Shown piece after piece: positions 50,201 to 59,635 of a stretch of 64,000 bases of DNA. This stretch comes from Tetranychus cinnabarinus (taxonomy: Eukaryota > Arthropoda > Arachnida > Trombidiformes > Tetranychidae). The notes beneath the pieces are model-generated. The model worked only from the letters and a program-made list of their open reading frames with translations. It was not told where the DNA came from and did no database searches. The stretch's first letter is position 1; the number at the start of each line of letters is the position of its first letter. A program made the translations under genes and the position numbers. Where the stretch lies: assembly GCA_022266195.1 (NCBI GenBank), contig WHVY01000001.1, positions 2,294,001 to 2,358,000 on the forward strand, read 5' to 3'.

Positions 50201-51133
50201 TCCTAGATAACATTGATATAGAAACTCAAAAAATCAGTAAAAATGTCGAAAGGAAAAGATGAGTTAATTAAGATAAGTTAATCATCATAAAACAAGTTGT
50301 TGATCAAACAGCTTGACCACCAATAGATTGCGCTTTCAGCAATAATGCCGCTAAAATCAAAAAATTTGTTGATTTTAATGAAGGAAAAATTTTGACAGTT
50401 TTCTTTATTCAAGCCCTCGACCTCAAATCGCTTCAAATTTATTTCTATCGCAATTATGATGTTTACCAATCGATAACAATATAACCGATATCAAGAATAA
50501 ACATAATTCCTCAACAAGTCTCAATCAAGGAATCGTTTATCTATTAATAATAATTATCTAAAAGAGCTCCAACTTGTATCAATTTATTTGCAATAACTCA
50601 ATCTTTCTTCTTTTTGTTTAACTTCAGGATGAACAGCAAAAACTGGCGCTACACAATCAACGATTAATTGAACTGGCCGAGAGTCACAATATAGCCGTTG
50701 TTGATACTTATAATATGACCATTTCCCGTTACAAGGACTTCTATCCTGGTAAATGTTTGTGCCACTTTCATCAGGTAAATTTAATACAAACCATTTTGAG
50801 TGTATTAATGGTTATACAGCTTAGAAAATTAAGTTTCGCCCATCAAACAGTTAAAGATACGCATTTAAATCGATAAGATTAGTTTCAATAGAAATCTCCA
50901 TTGCTTTTACAATTGATTTTTAGTCTTATCAATTTAGATGCGTATAGTTATATGGTGAATTATTAATTTAATACTAATTTTTGGGTTTTTTTTCTTGATT
51001 TCAGGTTGTTCCAATTCAAGAGATTAATCAATCTGGACAACCGTGGACTCGATATCATATTGAGGGTGATATAAATGCAGCATGTGGAGAGATCTTGATT
51101 AACCTTTTGTGCCAAAATAAAACACTCAATTGA
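17274..51133 (+). CDS. CPED1: CPED1 (cadherin-like and PC-esterase domain protein), 14 exons
   Basis: Exons: 17274-17424, 22418-22737, 36480-36663, 37295-37477, 37588-37943, 38700-39606, 41787-41976, 42271-42445, 42930-43187, 44349-44569, 44744-44845, 45879-45966, 50628-50774, 51005-51133. All 13 junctions agree in phase; 3,411 nt encode 1,136 residues (human about 1,026). Exon 1 gives a type II signal anchor (LILCFLLMTCMFLVSIVIL). Exon 2 is Ser-rich. Exons 3-4 match the human N-terminal region (TRLAIIRSSN, AWNFLICLDY). Exons 5-6 hold SINPLRAYIHKGG. Exons 7-8 form the cadherin-like domain (LNLNPAFSPQITQYYANV, YTLGLGINKVALVVVD). Exons 9-14 hold the PC-esterase: WSIPCLSCKQKSSC, catalytic GDSTNRG (Ser near 915), FGGVQWL and DGIH (Asp near 1038, His near 1041). 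Luminal/secretory location; acyl-esterase chemistry is inferred from the GDS and DxxH motifs. Exon 2 to 3 rests on human alignment of exon 3 and phase. Confidence 0.9.
17425..22417 (+). other. CPED1 intron 1
   Basis: Five-kilobase intron in AT-rich DNA between GTAAGT at 17425 and TTTCAG before 22418. It contains only short open frames on both strands (18070-18255, 20104-20316, 20978-21214) with low-complexity Phe/Leu/His/Asn translations and no recognisable domain. I see no RNA gene or transposon. Confidence 0.7.
28331..28364 (+). repeat. Left terminal inverted repeat
   Basis: 34 bp starting AGTAGGGAATTAGA and ending GTCAAAGGGGTG. It pairs with 29382-29415 with four mismatches (positions 6, 15, 19 and 21). 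Confidence 0.75.
28985..29010. repeat. Perfect 12 bp-stem palindrome inside the transposon-like element
   Basis: TTTCCCTACCTA and TAGGTAGGGAAA are separated by CT, forming a near-continuous palindrome of 26 bp. The arm AGGTAGGGAA resembles the outer end of the element (AGTAGGGAA), so it may derive from a second end sequence. Confidence 0.8.
29043..29089. repeat. Bulged hairpin inside the transposon-like element
   Basis: CCATTTTATGAGGGAGAA is followed by a GATT loop and TTCTCCCTCAT, then an unpaired GTTGT and ATAAAATGG. The inner 11 bp stem is perfect and the outer 9 bp stem is offset by the bulge. Confidence 0.75.
29382..29415 (-). repeat. Right terminal inverted repeat
   Basis: Reads CACCCCTTTGAC at its inner side and CTACT at its outer end on the plus strand. 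It is the inverted partner of 28331-28364 and is followed directly by the AACCAA duplication. Confidence 0.75.
30724..30744. repeat. GAT/GGT microsatellite in CPED1 intron 2
   Basis: Short run of GATGATGATGGTGATGATG with one interruption. Confidence 0.6.
39607..41786 (+). other. CPED1 intron 6
   Basis: 2.2 kb intron between CAATCAAG/GTAAAA and CTTGCAG/ATGAATC. The long frame of exon 6 runs on into it to 39833, which is read-through. Other small frames (40413-40634, 40780-40998, 41229-41484) are not supported as genes. Confidence 0.7.
45031..45078. repeat. TTC/ATC-rich simple repeat in CPED1 intron 11
   Basis: Imperfect repeats of TTCATCTTCATTTTCATCC type. On the plus strand it gives a Ser/Phe run in a 73-codon open frame (44885-45106) that is not a credible gene. 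Confidence 0.6.
45967..50627 (+). other. CPED1 intron 12
   Basis: 4.7 kb intron between the DGIH-encoding exon and the exon starting DEQQKL. Human sequence is continuous across this junction, so no coding exon is expected inside. It contains an ATT microsatellite near 47728-47743 and an exon-like sequence at 48508-48592 that I rejected. Confidence 0.7.
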
Positions 51134-51398
51134 TTTACAGTCTTTCCACACTTATTTTGACAAAAAAACAGAGCCGTCTATTATATTGCCAATAGTAAAG
51201 GGTGTTAAGGTTTATCTCTTGCAAAAACAGGGGGAGAAACGATATTATCTGAAGATAAAGATGAAATCACAAAAGTTAAAGGTTAATCAAAATACCCAAG
51301 CAAATGCAAGTGACCAATTCATATTTATCGTCATGCTATCACCATTTTCATCTTTATCTTCAGATAAGATCGCTTTTAACTTTTCCTACTTTGCAAGA

Positions 51399-51404
51399 AA
51401 TAAA
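51399..51404 (+). terminator. Candidate CPED1 poly(A) signal
   Basis: AATAAA 266 bp after the CPED1 stop. A second AATAAA at 51464 sits inside a hairpin (51458-51485), so either could mark the 3' end. Confidence 0.35.
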
Positions 51405-51457
51405 CCTTAACAGTGTTAAGTGAACACCCTTTAAGACGAGAGTACTATTTAAATTAT

Positions 51458-51485
51458 CCTAGCAATAAATAGTATTTATGCTAGG
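51458..51485. repeat. Hairpin downstream of CPED1
   Basis: CCTAGCAATAAAT and ATTTATGCTAGG pair with one unpaired base. The left arm contains an AATAAA hexamer. It lies in the spacer between CPED1 and the PHD-finger gene. Confidence 0.6.
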
Positions 51486-51791
51486 GCTAGAGTTTCGATA
51501 CCAATAGATGGCTCTGATTTTTTTGTCAATATAAGTGTGAAAACTTTTCACTGAAAAGACTGTATTGTCAAAAAATTTGTACTTGTATTTGTTAATGACA
51601 AAAATGTACAGAAATGTTTTAAAGAAAAATTTCAATGTTAACGCTCCATCTTATATTTATCGTGTTATTCAACTGTAAATTTGTTCAATCTTCAAATATT
51701 TTCCAGTTTTCTCGATCCACTAATATAAAATCTGAATCCGAATTGATTTCAAGGGCCATTTCCTGTATCCAATTTGAATATTGAAAACAAT

Positions 51792-52313
51792 ATGATAATT
51801 GCCGGTGACGATGAAACTCGAGATGCTATCAGTAACGGTCCCTGTGAAACTGGGCAAGCATTACCAAGGAAAAGACGTAAAGTGAGAAATAGTCCACCCC
51901 AGTCTCTACAGTCTCAACAGCGACCCACTATTGGTGATATGATTGAAAGATTAGCACAAGAACAACAAGCTCGAGAAAGAGTAAATGTTGAACATGGGTC
52001 TCTTAATGGAGAAAATAAGGTACGATTAAAGCTACCCAAGCCAAACGTCCCTATAAAAGAAGAACCTTTAGAGCCTAATGATGCATCTGATGTACAAGCT
52101 AAATCTGGACCAGATAATTATGCTGAAGAAGATATTTGTCCATTATGTGTGCGAAACATTCCACTCGGTGACTCTGGTACCTCTCCAATTGATTGGATAA
52201 AATGTGATTTTTGTCTCAGGTGGTTCCATGAAATATGCGTTGTTTTTCCGCCAAATTTTAATTGGAAACGCGATGAGTTTAAATGCGACAGTTGTAAAAA
52301 GAAGACTCATTAA
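51792..52313 (+). CDS. PHD-finger protein, chimeric partial copy of the neighbouring BRWD-type gene
   Basis: 173 residues from the ATG at 51792; an upstream TTG at 51774 also opens the frame. Three blocks match the BRWD-type protein encoded at 54491-59280 on the other strand. Block 1 (IAGDDETRDAISNGPCET and RKRRKVR) matches its C-terminal region. Block 2 (PPQSLQSQQRPTIGDMIERL to VNVEHG) matches its middle, about 500 residues earlier. Block 3 (NKVRLKLPKP to the end) matches its C-terminal PHD finger. The PHD finger is complete: CPLC, CDFC, FHEIC, CDSC (C4HC3). The 3' UTR also matches: about 50 bp after the stop are nearly identical to the sequence after the BRWD stop. The product has PHD and basic segments but no WD40 or bromodomain, so it could act as a competing chromatin reader; that is inference. 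Confidence 0.8.
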   Translation: MIIAGDDETRDAISNGPCETGQALPRKRRKVRNSPPQSLQSQQRPTIGDMIERLAQEQQARERVNVEHGSLNGENKVRLKLPKPNVPIKEEPLEPNDASDVQAKSGPDNYAEEDICPLCVRNIPLGDSGTSPIDWIKCDFCLRWFHEICVVFPPNFNWKRDEFKCDSCKKKTH

Positions 52314-53249
52314 TTTTTCCAAAGCCTCAGAAATTGCTTAATGCCCAGCCAAATTGATTTAGCTTAAATTAAGTTTAAAATGTTCATTTTTCTTACGTAT
52401 GTATGCCTGCATCGGCTGAGTTTTTATGAATTATTAAATTTTGGTATAAAAGGAATAAATTTTTTTTATACATTTTCTAACTTTTAATTCGTTTAATAGA
52501 AGCGGATTCAAACCCAGTTTCATATTAGGAGCTAATGAAGCTAAATTTTTCACAGTTTGCTGTTAAAAATTAGAAATTTCAAATTAACTCTTGAAACTGT
52601 GAAGAATCAGACAACTATCGTGAAGATTCATTATTGACAGGCTGAATTATAATCAATAATGTAAACTGATATGACATATTGATTTTTAGAATGATTGTTG
52701 ATTCACTTTGGAAGGAAAGCAAAATGGCAAATCTTCGGTAATAGGATCAAATATTGGCTGTTTTTATTAACTCATTTAGTAAAACTTGATTTCAGTTGAT
52801 TTTTTATCATTCAATTAGTTAACTAAATAGAAACTCTGTGTAATAGACTTAAAATTTGTAAAATAACGATCTTTATTTAATGTCAGGTAAAATCTTGAAC
52901 TTGAAGCAAATAAACTTGCTTTAAGAAGTGAAGTCATTGCGTTTCGAGGTAGAAAGGCATGAAATTAGCTTAGCACTGAGTCTCACTGCTTAAATTTAGG
53001 CAATATGGACATTTAAAGTTACTTAATGATCTTATTTTGACCGCTTCAAAATAAGACTTCAACTTTCGACTTTAAAAATCGAAATCATTTTTTATTTGAA
53101 TTTGCTTCAACAAGCTAAGCTATTGTTTTTCGGAAAGATAGATGTCACCACATGTGAATGAGGGTTAATTTTTGAAGCTTCTCTCTTCTGATCTGCTTGT
53201 ATTTTCGTTTAACTTTGATGTTAATTTAAGGCTTTTTTCCAACGAAATT
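52314..53249. other. Spacer between the PHD-finger gene and SRP19
   Basis: The first 50 or so bases duplicate the start of the BRWD 3' UTR. An AATAAA at 52454-52459 may end the PHD-finger transcript. The rest is AT-rich with no supported feature; the SRP19 promoter must lie in its right part. Confidence 0.5.
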
Positions 53250-53753
53250 ATGGTAAGTTTAATTGTTATTTGCCCCATCTTAAACTATCTTGTACTATAA
53301 AATTGCTCATATACACATATCTTGCGTTTCTTTGATATCCAGGCTGAGCAAATAGGCGAGAAAAATTGGTTAACTGTCTATCCAGCTTATATAAACAGTA
53401 ACAGATCAAGACAGCGAGGTAGAATGGTGCCTAAAGAGAAAGGTGTTAGTGACCCTCGTTGGCAAGAGATTAAAGATGTTTTGGAAACAATTAAAGGAGT
53501 CCAGGTTAAGGAAGAACCCAATAAGGTTTATCCGCGTGAATTGGATAAAGAATTGATGCATTGCAGAGGACGAGTGAGGTACACTTTACCTGGTAATGAT
53601 CCACGTTTCAAAAAAAGAGATGATGTATTGTTTTATTTGTGCGAAATGATACCTAAATTAAAATCCAGGACCACTAAAGGAAACACGGCGCAAACACAAA
53701 GTACAGAACAATCTGCGGTGTCGGGCAAGAAAAAGAAGTCTAGAAAAAATTAA
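53250..53753 (+). CDS. SRP19: SRP19, signal recognition particle subunit
   Basis: Binds the SRP RNA helix 6/8 tips and prepares the site for SRP54, so it is needed for co-translational targeting to the ER. Exon 1 (53250-53252) contains only the ATG, directly followed by GTAAGT; exon 2 (53343-53753) follows ATATCCAG and starts AEQIGEKNW. The total is 137 residues (human 144). Family marks: NWLTVYPAYINSNRSRQRGR, VSDPRWQEIKDVLE, EPNKVYPRELDKE, GRVRYTL and the late LCEMIPKLKSR, with a lysine-rich tail (GKKKKSRKN) as in other SRP19 proteins. If the intron is ignored, the frame opens with an extra MRFFDIQ encoded by intron sequence, which the family lacks. Confidence 0.93.
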
Positions 53754-53857
53754 ACCTTGTTGTATTGAATATTAGACTTGTTTAAATCCATGTTTTCTCT
53801 TACTCATTTGTCTACCACGATTATCAATGATAACGTTCCCATGTTTCCAATATATTA

Positions 53858-53863
53858 ATAAAT
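53858..53863 (+). terminator. Poly(A) signal AATAAA of SRP19
   Basis: AATAAA lies 105 bp after the SRP19 stop codon. Confidence 0.5.
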
Positions 53864-54490
53864 AGACTAAATTATTTTACTATTCGAGTGAAAGCACAGT
53901 ATTTCTTATGTTTAAACAATTCATTTCTGTAAAAATTAAAATATTTTTCTTTATTTAAGTTAAACTTTGTTTTTTGGTTTGAAAAGACTCAAATTTTATA
54001 ATAGCATTCATTTTTGAGTCATAAAATGCATAAGAAAAATGAACGATTGTAACTTAGTTAATACTGGATAAAAAAGATTTGCGAGCTTGGTTTACATTTT
54101 TAATGAGTTGATTAGAAGAGAAGGGATAATTAGATGGAATAGACAAAAAGCTTTTTTCCAATTTGGTCCATTCTTTTTGCTATACATGTAAACTAACGCT
54201 TACAATGTGTATGATTTAATAAATTAGAAATCGAAGATTGAGGCTGGAAAATTCAGTTTTCTTTTCTTAAACTTGAATGAAATGAATTGATGAAAGTTTG
54301 ATTTTACAATGAAATTTGAAAAGGATTAAGGAAGAGAAAAAGTTATGTATATATATAATGAAATTTTTGTAGGTATTTTGAACAGAAATAATGCGAAACT
54401 AAAAGATTGTAATAGAATTTAGAATTTTGTTTCGCTCTTAGCTAAATCAATTTGGCTGGGCATTAAGCAATTTCTGAGGCTTTGGAAAAA
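53864..54490. other. Convergent 3' region of SRP19 and the BRWD-type gene
   Basis: Both genes end here. The part next to 54490 is the BRWD 3' UTR, whose first bases (on the minus strand) are shared with the PHD-finger copy at 52314. I see no other feature. Confidence 0.5.
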
Positions 54491-57400
54491 TTAATGAGTC
54501 TTCTTTTTACAACTGTCGCATTTAAACTTGTCACGTTTCTTATTAAAACTTGGCGGCATAACAACACATGTTTGATGGAACCATTTGGGACAAAAATCAC
54601 ATGCTATCCAATCAATTGGAGAGGTACTAGAGTCACCGAGTGGAGTGTTTTGAACACATAATGCACAAATATCTTCTTCAGTAGCATTATCTGGTCCAGA
54701 TTTAGCTTGTACATCAGATGCATCATTAGGCTCTGAAGGTTCTTCTTTTATAGGGACTTTTGGCTTGGGTAGCTTTAATCGTACCTTATTTCCTCCATTC
54801 ACAGACCCGTTAACAGTTTTTGCACGTTTTCTAAAACCAACGTTACCTTTTCTCACTTTACGTCTTTTCCTTGGTAACGCTGGTTTAGTTTCACAGGGAC
54901 CGTTACTGATAGCATCTTGAGTTTCATCGTCACCGGCAATTTCAGTAGCATCAGTATCATTTTTATTGCTCTCAATTTCAGTTTCACTATTGGAATGATG
55001 ATTTAAACCATTTGTACGAGTATCTTCAACATCGGTCTCTTCTTCTGATTGAACAAGAGATTTAAAATACTCGGTATTTTTGACCCCATTAGCTAAACCA
55101 TTTACACCAGATGTAGAGCTACTAGGAACACTTTTCTCGTTCACCACACCATCCTCGTCATCATTGCTATCATTTCGAATAACTCTTCGTCTGGTTCGTT
55201 TTCTTTTCTTTTCTTCAGTTTGACTAGTAACTCTAGAGGAGAGTCCTGATGTAGATGGTTGAGAGGGATCAAATGATGTTGATGGTGAGAAAGAAGCTGA
55301 TCCTGAAGAACATGATGATGCAGTTGTTGTGGCAACATGTAGTGGTTCTTTGGAACGCTCGCCATTTTTCCTTTTCAATTTAGACTTTTTCTTGCGTGTA
55401 TGCGTCGTTGTCACATAATCTTCGTATTTGAGATTCTCTCTCCTTTGTCTCTTATTTCTAAGGGTATATCTTGAATCGCGCTTTCTAGATGAACGGATAT
55501 TACGATGCAAAGATCTGCTACTAATTGCATCTATTCTTTCTTTAAATTTTCTGCGAAGTCGATGAGTCATAATGTAAATTTGCGATTTCTTATCAGTGTT
55601 GTATTTTTTTGAGTTTTCAAACATGGTTTCCATGTCTTTAATAAAATCTTGCATTGACGTATAGTTTTCCAATTCTTCTTTGATGGTTGATAGGTCCATA
55701 GGTGTATCTACATAACGACAATAATCTGGATACTGTTCAAAATCTACAGGAAAACGGAATGGTTCAGAATCTTCATTTTCCCATAACTCATTTATCAATT
55801 TTAGACATGCATCTTTCCATGATTCAGGATATTTTTTACGACGTGAACGAGTTCTTGCTGAACGAGTCACAATTTCCCTACTGCGTTCTCCGTCGTCACC
55901 GGATTCATCTTCGTCCTCTTCTTCTTCTTCTTCTTCACCGTCACTATCACTTTCACCGGTTGAACTTCCACCACTGTAGTCACTCTCAGTAAAACTAGAG
56001 TCACTTTCGTCCATTGAGACTAAATCTTCAACATTTTCGAGATCATTGGAAACAGAAGAACCTTCTCTGTTTCGAGACAAGGCACTAGGTTCATTGTTAC
56101 CTAAAATTAGCCGGCTATCAGCATCTTGATTACGACGAACAACTTTCTTCTTTTGCTTCAATTTAACGGTTTCTTTAACTTGCACTGCAACTGGAGTTTC
56201 TGGTATTCTTTTACGTTCACATTCAGATTGATAAAGTTCTTCTTCGCCTCGACTGGCTAAGCAGAAAGAGTCGATCATCCGATTTAGAAGCCCCTGCCTT
56301 AAATTTTCGACGACTATTCTGCCTCCTAAAGGTGTTGTTGACATTTTATCTCTTGATTGCCAGCTTGCTCCAGGTTGACGAACACCCTGTGCTTCTTGAC
56401 CAGCTCTGGGGCCATTTCTAAGTAAAGAAGGTCCTTGATGTAAAGACTGAGAAAGACTTCGCATCCTTTGAGGTCCTTGCTCTTCACCATTAACCGATGA
56501 TGATGCGGCATAACCATGTTCAACATTTACTCTTTCTCGAGCTTGTTGTTGCGCTAACCTTTCAATCATATCATCAATAGTGGGTCGCTGTTGAGACTGT
56601 GGAGACTGAGGTGGAACTAAAGCTGACGGTTGTGGCTGAGGAGGAACTAAAGCTGACGGTTGTGGCTGAGGAGATGCAAGTCGTTCTCGAACATGTTGCA
56701 CTAATCCTCGATTGAATGGTAATTGTGGCGCAGGATTAGGCTGTAGAGGCAGAGGCTGTGGCTGAGGTAGAAGCTGAGGTCGGGGCTGCAACTGTGGTTG
56801 AAGTTGTGGTTGGAGTTGAGGCTGTATTTGAGGAGGTGGATGTCTATTAACGGCTTGTGGTAATAATTCTTGGCCAGGACCTACAACAGGCTGCAAAACT
56901 TCAGCAACTCCACGCTCATTGTGTACAGCAATATATGGGACCAGTTGATCTTCTTTACAATTTTCACGACCTGGTACTAAGCGTTGAAGATGAGGTGGAT
57001 ATGGGTTACCATCAACATCGACAAGAAATGGTGGAGGCATCAAATGAGGAGCGCATTGAGTTTGTTCATCTATCACATAGTGATTAGCATCTCGTATCAG
57101 AGGACGATAATCAGTATGAAAGAAAACATCGCAAGGCACTCTTTCATATCGATCACGAGAGCCATAACCGTAAATTGCAAGGTGTCCATGGGAATCTGTT
57201 GAAGCAATCATTTGACCATCGGGAGAAAATTTGCAATCAAAAATTGCACCTCTCGCATCAATCGCACCTGGGACTTCAATACGATTACAAAAGACTGCCA
57301 TAGATGCACCCAAATTAACATCCCATATGATTATCTTACCATCATGACCACCACTGAGAAATATTCTACCGTCAACTGGATTAGCTTCGAGCACAAAAAC

Positions 57401-59280
57401 TTCATCTTCGTGTTCTGATAACACATGCTTCAGTTTACCTGTGTTGGCTTCCCATACTTTGATAGAACGATCATTCACTGCTGTTATCACATAAGCATCA
57501 TCACACGTCCAACAGACCATGTTTACTCTAATTTTATTTGGTTTTCCTTCGGTTTCACTGTTAGATTGAGCTGGTGGAAGAACTTCATTCATGTTGAGCA
57601 AACGCCGATGCCAAGTTTGTCTCTCAAACCACCAAATATGAGCAGTTCCATCTTTACTGCCACTGATAAACTTTAAACCATAGTTACTAAACTGAATACT
57701 ATCAACTTGGTCAGTGTTGACATTCATCTCCAATATTTTTGTTGGACCACTTGGCGGAGAAAGATGATAAACTCGGACAAATTGATCTGTACTTCCTACA
57801 GCTAAAAATGATCCTCCTGGACTAAAAGATGAACATAAAATCTGGGCATTCGCTTTGTGTCTTTTTTCAATAAATTTAATAGGCTTGGCGTCAAAAACAA
57901 TAGTAGAAGAATTCCAGCGCCAAATATTAACACATCCATCATTAGAGGTAGAAATGAGAAAACGATTTTCAGTCTCTGAGTAAGGACAAAACTTGAGGGA
58001 TGTTATGGTAGCAGTGTGCCCAACTAAAATAGTTATGGGTTCAGTAGTTCTAAGAGACCACACTCTGATTATTTTATCACAGCTTCCAGATGCTAACAGG
58101 GTATTCTCGTAGTTGACTGCTAGATCAGTAATTTCTTGCGAATGACCTCGAAGAGTCGCTAATAATCTTCCATTGATTGCGCTCCAAATCTTTATCAGAT
58201 AATCATCAGCACCCTGTCGAAGAAAGAAGAATATTAATATAAATATCGAATAATTTAGTAATCGACAGTTTCTTATGTAAAATAAATGAAAAAACAAAAT
58301 CAATGAATACGATTGAGTGTCCATTGAAAGAATAAAATCTGAACCATTTAGAGTAGGCAGATAACTTACCGTGAAAATATATTTTCCCGTTCGATCGAAT
58401 GCAACACAGTATACTGATGATAAATGGCCAAGGTACCTTTTGTGCATTTGTTTTTTACTGTACATAGAAGTTGATAACGTTTGGTTAACAGCAAAAGATC
58501 CTGAGCTTTCCCGGGCGGACAAAATGTTAACTGCGAATTTATCAAAAATAATGCGTATAAATTATGTGAGCTTAATTAAATTTTCCAGAAATCAAATTGT
58601 TACGAAATTTAAATAAAATTATTTACCAATATTGCCAGGATTGCTTGCAGTCTTATTTGATGAGGGTAGAAGTGGTGCTCCATGATGTCTTCTGTACAAT
58701 AGATGACTTAAATTAGAAGATTTGATGACTGTAAAGAGAGAAAGATAGAGATAAATACAAGTTAATTAGTAAATAAATACTAAATAAATGAAAAAAAACC
58801 TGGGAAAACAAAACAAATGAAAGATATGATCCCAAACATAGATTGTCATACAGGAAACAAAAATGTATATACACACATACTTGACCTGTTAAAAATACAA
58901 AACAGATCATGATGAAATTTACCTGATGATGTGCGAAGTAGAGATTGTGTACCAGCTCCTAAGAGTGAATTAATACCAGGTACTGATGGTGGAATTGTTG
59001 AATCAAGAATAGGACCAATACGAGAACAAATTTGTATAAGATGATCATTTCTAATGTGAGGAAAGTTCTTTTCATATTGGCTTAGAGTTAACCTTCTCTG
59101 TTCACCCGTCCAATTGTAAGATAATGGTAGTAGATGATGTTCCTCTATTTCCTCTTTAATTGCTTGAGCAGCCCGTGAACATGGACCAAGAGACAAAAAT
59201 TTGCATATCAAAAAGTAAATTTCAGTTTCAACTGTTTTTTCTCGGCCATCTTTTGAAGCTAAATTACGGTTAGGTTCCAT
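54491..59280 (-). CDS. BRWD/PHIP-type WD40-bromodomain protein with a C-terminal PHD finger
   Basis: Nuclear chromatin reader of 1,447 residues; exons 59280-58923, 58728-58627, 58530-58370, 58213-54491, all in phase. The N-terminal helical region (EIYFLICKFLSLGPC, HLLPLSYNWTGEQ, LLGAGTQSLLRTS) and eight WD repeats (about 170-555: KRYLGHLSSVYCVAFDRTGK, GSCDKIIRVW, HEDEVFVLEANPVDGRIF) match PHIP/BRWD closely, as does PHLMPPPFLVDVDGNPYP. A Gln/Pro repeat tract and an acidic run follow. One bromodomain (about 1000-1105: SWKDACLKLI, CRYVDTPMDLSTIK) corresponds to the second bromodomain of BRWD proteins. Its acetyl-lysine Asn is present (KKYNTDKK). A PHD finger (1389 to the end; CALC, CDFC, FHQTC, CDSC) is not part of known BRWD proteins. 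The first bromodomain and the preceding Tudor-like region are missing. The frame across 58214-58369 is open but is an intron. Confidence 0.9.
56570..56860 (-). repeat. Gln/Pro-rich tandem repeats inside the BRWD-type coding sequence
   Basis: Encodes QPQLQPQLQPQLQPRPQ followed by two copies of a PQPQPSALVP unit (30 bp tandem repeat near 56622-56680). Low-complexity linker between the WD40 and bromodomain parts. The segment just after it (QSPQSQQRPTIDDMIERL) is the part reused in the PHD-finger copy. Confidence 0.8.
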
Positions 59281-59490
59281 GATGATGATGAAGATGGTTG
59301 AAGGTTTGTTGAGGCGTTGCCAAACAAAGACATTTAAGTTAATTTATTACACTTTTGAAGGAAATGTTACAATAGATCCAAAATAATAGTGTCAATAGTT
59401 ATAAACAATTAAAGGTGTAAAGATGATAGAAGAGGAAAAATTTAAGGTTCCAATAATAAAGACAAACCACTAAGCAAATTGCTGTTGTTC
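59281..59490. other. BRWD promoter region cut by the retrotransposon insertion
   Basis: Only 210 bp separate the BRWD start codon from the target duplication of the retrotransposon. The original upstream sequence continues at 63850. A GATGATGATGAAGATGG run lies directly before the ATG. Confidence 0.5.
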
Positions 59491-59635
59491 AGACAAATTT
59501 TTATTCAGTAGGAGGTGTTCGGAGCATCTGGTTTAGATGTCCTACGGCTTTTACTAGCGCCGTCTGTTTGATTCAATTTTACATACAATTTACAGTATAT
59601 TTGTTATTACAGTTGAGGTGAGTTTTGTGATATAA

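Noticed and set aside
51186..51410. 74-codon open frame after CPED1
   Set aside because: It lies in the probable 3' UTR, is Lys/Ser-rich and has no domain.
58214..58369. Open frame joining the WD40 exons of the BRWD-type gene
   Set aside because: It has GTAAGT and CGACAG borders, translates to Phe/Leu/Ile-rich sequence, and removal restores the conserved junction IFT-GADDYLIKIW.
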